Origin: Brachionus koreanus
Lineage: Eukaryota; Rotifera; Eurotatoria; Ploima; Brachionidae
Reading direction: 5' to 3'
NCBI GenBank assembly: GCA_016987375.1
Contig: PJRA01000263.1
Coordinates: 1,612,085 to 1,659,698 of the forward strand
DNA: 47,614 nt
The notes below the pieces were generated by a model. The model was not told the origin of the DNA and searched no databases. It saw only the letters and a program-made list of their open reading frames with translations. The first letter of the stretch is position 1. Each line of letters begins with the position of its first letter. This document shows positions 45,229 through 47,614 of this stretch, piece by piece. Made by a program: the position numbers and the translations under genes.

Positions 45229-45318
45229 TAAAAATCATGACTTAAAATAAAAATTTATTTTCATTTAAATATTTTTTTAAAGATTTTAAGTATTTTTTAA
45301 TACCTTCTAAACTAATTA
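45229..45318 (+). repeat. Direct repeat, right copy, flanking a SINE
   Basis: Partner of 45003-45093, with minor substitutions and short indels. Confidence 0.8.
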
Positions 45319-45319
45319 A

Positions 45320-46800
45320 ATTTTATACTAAAATATTAAAATTCACTCTTTCACACTCAAAGTTATTCGATGAAAACATTAAGCAGCAAAATTTATTAGA
45401 TTTTAGAACAATGGTCATTTTTGGTGTTTTTTGACAACTTAGATCCTTGCTTGGGGTAAGGAAAATAATTTTCAAAAAATTTTTAATTTGAGAAACTAGC
45501 TAAAATAAACCATAAATCTTCTAAGTTTCACTTTTATATCATATTTGGTTCATCATTTCTTTTCTAAATGAATTTTAGGACAACCATTTTGGCCATCCTT
45601 TTAAATTATAGATATGTTCGACTACAATTTATGATTTGGGACACTATAAAAAATAAAATACAAAAAATTTTTTAGTATTGGGAATTTTTCAAAACGAGTC
45701 GACTCGAAATTTTTTTTGCTGCTTGTTATGGTTTAAAGCAGATAAAAATATTATTTTTTATTATTTTCAAACCATATTTCAAATAATGACTATTTATTAT
45801 TTAGTTTTCTGACATTAGTAAAAAAAATTAAAAAAAATTATATCACATCCGAGCTAATTAAGAACTGGCTTAATTTTTCTTCTACCAAAAATTTTCTGTA
45901 GTGTTGAGAATTTTTCAAAACCAATCGACTTAGTCGACTTAAAAATATCAACTAACAATCGTAAAATTCATCGATTTTTTTGATGGAAAAGTGATTAAGC
46001 CACATTTACTTGCTATTTTTTAATTAAAAATTCTTTGATTTTTCCTTTTGATTTTTTCTTTTTGAAATGATGAATTTTCAATTTCTTCATCGATGTTACA
46101 TTAAAAATTAATAAGTCCATTCTTTGACAAAAATTAAGCTAATGGAAACTATAAAAATTTTGTCATTGAAAACTTAGGCTTAGCCACGCATTAAAATCTA
46201 AAAATTATAAATTAAATTTGAGGCAATTAGAAAATATTTTTAATTATTTTATCTGTAAACCTAATTTTTAAATCAATCAATCTCAATCGCACTCAATCAA
46301 CATTATTTTTTGTTTTCAATGCGGGGTAAACCCGCATTTTTCGGTTTTTGATCCATTTGACCAAAAATTATGCATATAACGAATCAATTTTTTCCATATT
46401 TTTGAAGCTGAAATTCTTGTAAATTAGCTTGATTATATGTATTAACGTAAAAATGTTAAATTTTTCATTTGAAAGCTAATGAAAAAGACAAATTATGAAT
46501 TAACCATAAATTTTTAGTAGTTTTTAATATTAAAAAAACTAGCCAAAAGAACCATTTTTTAATGAAATTATAAAAATTTTTGGTAAAAAATAAAAAGGAC
46601 AAAAAAATATAAATTTTTTTGAAATTTTTACATTTATGCTGTATTTGGCTGAAATAATTAAGATCCCTATTAGTCACAAATCATTTATTGTGCTTGAATT
46701 ATTTGACGTTTCATTTTTGAGTCTAAAATATCTTCGAATTGGTTTTGAAGAGACCATTCGGAAAAAAATAGAATCCAAATTTAATAAGCAAAAAACCAAA
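45320..46800. other. AT-rich intergenic with small repeats
   Basis: The motif GAATTTTTCAAAAC followed by a GTCGAC-containing palindrome occurs at about 45680-45710 and again at about 45908-45940. A strong GC hairpin, AATGCGGG-GTAAA-CCCGCATT, followed by T residues lies at about 46319-46339. Open frames here have no recognisable product. Confidence 0.45.
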
Positions 46801-46810
46801 CTATAAAACT

Positions 46811-46955
46811 AACGTAATCATCCGAATTTAGTAACATGTCACTAAAATATTTAATGACATGTAACAAAAGAATCTTTTACATGTTATAACAGCGTGTCAC
46901 TAAAATAGAGTACTCTATTTTAAAGACATGTCACTAAATTCGGAAAATTACAATA
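46811..46955. mobile_element. Small palindromic MITE-like element
   Basis: Imperfect inverted ends: TCCGAATTTAGTAACATGTC on the left and ACATGTCACTAAATTCGGA on the right. The centre holds further ACATGT and GTGTCACTAAAAT words and AGAGTACTCT. One side recurs at 22548-22617. No coding capacity. Confidence 0.65.
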
Positions 46956-46959
46956 TAAA

Positions 46960-47614
46960 TCATTTTTTTATTCAAATAAAAAAGCACAACTATTGAATTT
47001 TATTTTTTTTAAAGCAAAAGTTTAAAAAGCCTAAAATAAAATATTTTATGATTCACTCATATTTATTCAATAAATATTTCAAAAAAGAATTCATTATCTC
47101 TTACTAGAGTTTTTTAAAATAAATTTATATATTTTAAACACTCAAAACCCAAAGTGCTTTATTTGGCGTTTGGTGTTAAATTTTTTATATGTCTTTAATT
47201 AAAAATAACGCCCAATAATGCTTGTCCGAAACTTTAAATTAAAAAAAAACATGATCCTATTAAGATAAAATTATGAAAATTTGTAGTCTAATACAGAATT
47301 TTGTCTTTTTCTCGAAAATAAAAATAGTTTTTTTAGTTATTCATTTTTTTCTATGTCATACACCCAGTTGGGACGCATATCCTGACCTCAAAGGTTCAAA
47401 AAAAACCATCTCTCGGTGGATTAAAGATTTTAACGAAGATAAAGCTTGTTGCTTTGGTCGTTCCATTTTTATTGTTTATATTATTTAAAATTTTTGATAT
47501 TTTTTAAAATAATTTAAAATCCTCATTAATTTTAGAGTTTATTCAATACAAATTAAGAACGACAGCAAACAAATTTAAAGTTTAAACAAATTATTATTAA
47601 TCAATTTTAAACTA
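46960..47614. other. AT-rich end of window, one coding-like patch
   Basis: At about 47355-47462 (+) the frame reads CHTPSWDAYPDLKGSKKTIS and then RWIKDFNEDKACCFGRS. The sequence is less A/T-rich than its surroundings and protein-like, with a KKTISRWIKxF stretch like a helix-turn-helix recognition helix. It may be an exon or a transposase relic; not assigned. Confidence 0.3.

Overview
ORGANISM. This is nuclear DNA of an animal, very AT-rich, with wide non-coding stretches. The animal evidence is direct: a Distal-less homeodomain, an NK-type homeodomain, an SRSF10-like SR protein and the SRP72 subunit of the signal recognition particle. Most introns are tiny (49-78 bp) and both homeobox genes are uninterrupted. 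Such a compact, AT-rich invertebrate genome would fit a rotifer such as Brachionus or another small protostome. That is inference; nothing in the window fixes the taxon.

LAYOUT. 1-13500: no supported gene. It holds a LINE tail remnant (~340-660), a Tc1/mariner-like element with 170-bp inverted ends (2287-4346), four copies of a short two-hairpin repeat, and more complex low-repeat DNA upstream of the NK gene. 13572-14606 (+): intronless NK7-like homeobox gene. 15440-16250: minus-strand LINE remnant split by a SINE that has a 13-bp target duplication. 17486-24105: two nearly identical three-exon SRSF10-like genes, convergent, as ~847-bp arms around a 4.9-kb spacer. The spacer holds an LTR-type reverse transcriptase relic, a complete 725-bp hAT-type MITE with 8-bp target duplications and an unidentified coding relic. 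26421-30707 (+): SRP72, five exons, with one 2.2-kb intron carrying antisense coding-like relics. 31650-32110: RTE-type LINE relic. 36453-37586 (-): intronless Distal-less/Dlx gene flanked by more complex DNA that may be regulatory. 41176-42830: three foldback or MITE-like elements. 43093-44442 (-): proline-rich cytoskeletal-like protein with two C-terminal EF-hands. 45003-45318: a second SINE between ~90-bp direct repeats. 46811-46955: a small palindromic element.

HOW IT WORKS TOGETHER. There is no operon or pathway. Two developmental regulators (NK7-like, Dlx) and two housekeeping RNA-related genes (SRSF10-like, SRP72) are scattered through transposon-rich DNA. The most unusual observations are the inverted SRSF10 pair, whose introns are as conserved as its exons, and a dispersed ~80-nt repeat family whose two hairpins keep pairing while their stem bases change. 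Six-frame open frames in this DNA often begin at TTG or GTG; starts given here are ATG unless stated. All comparisons were made by eye.
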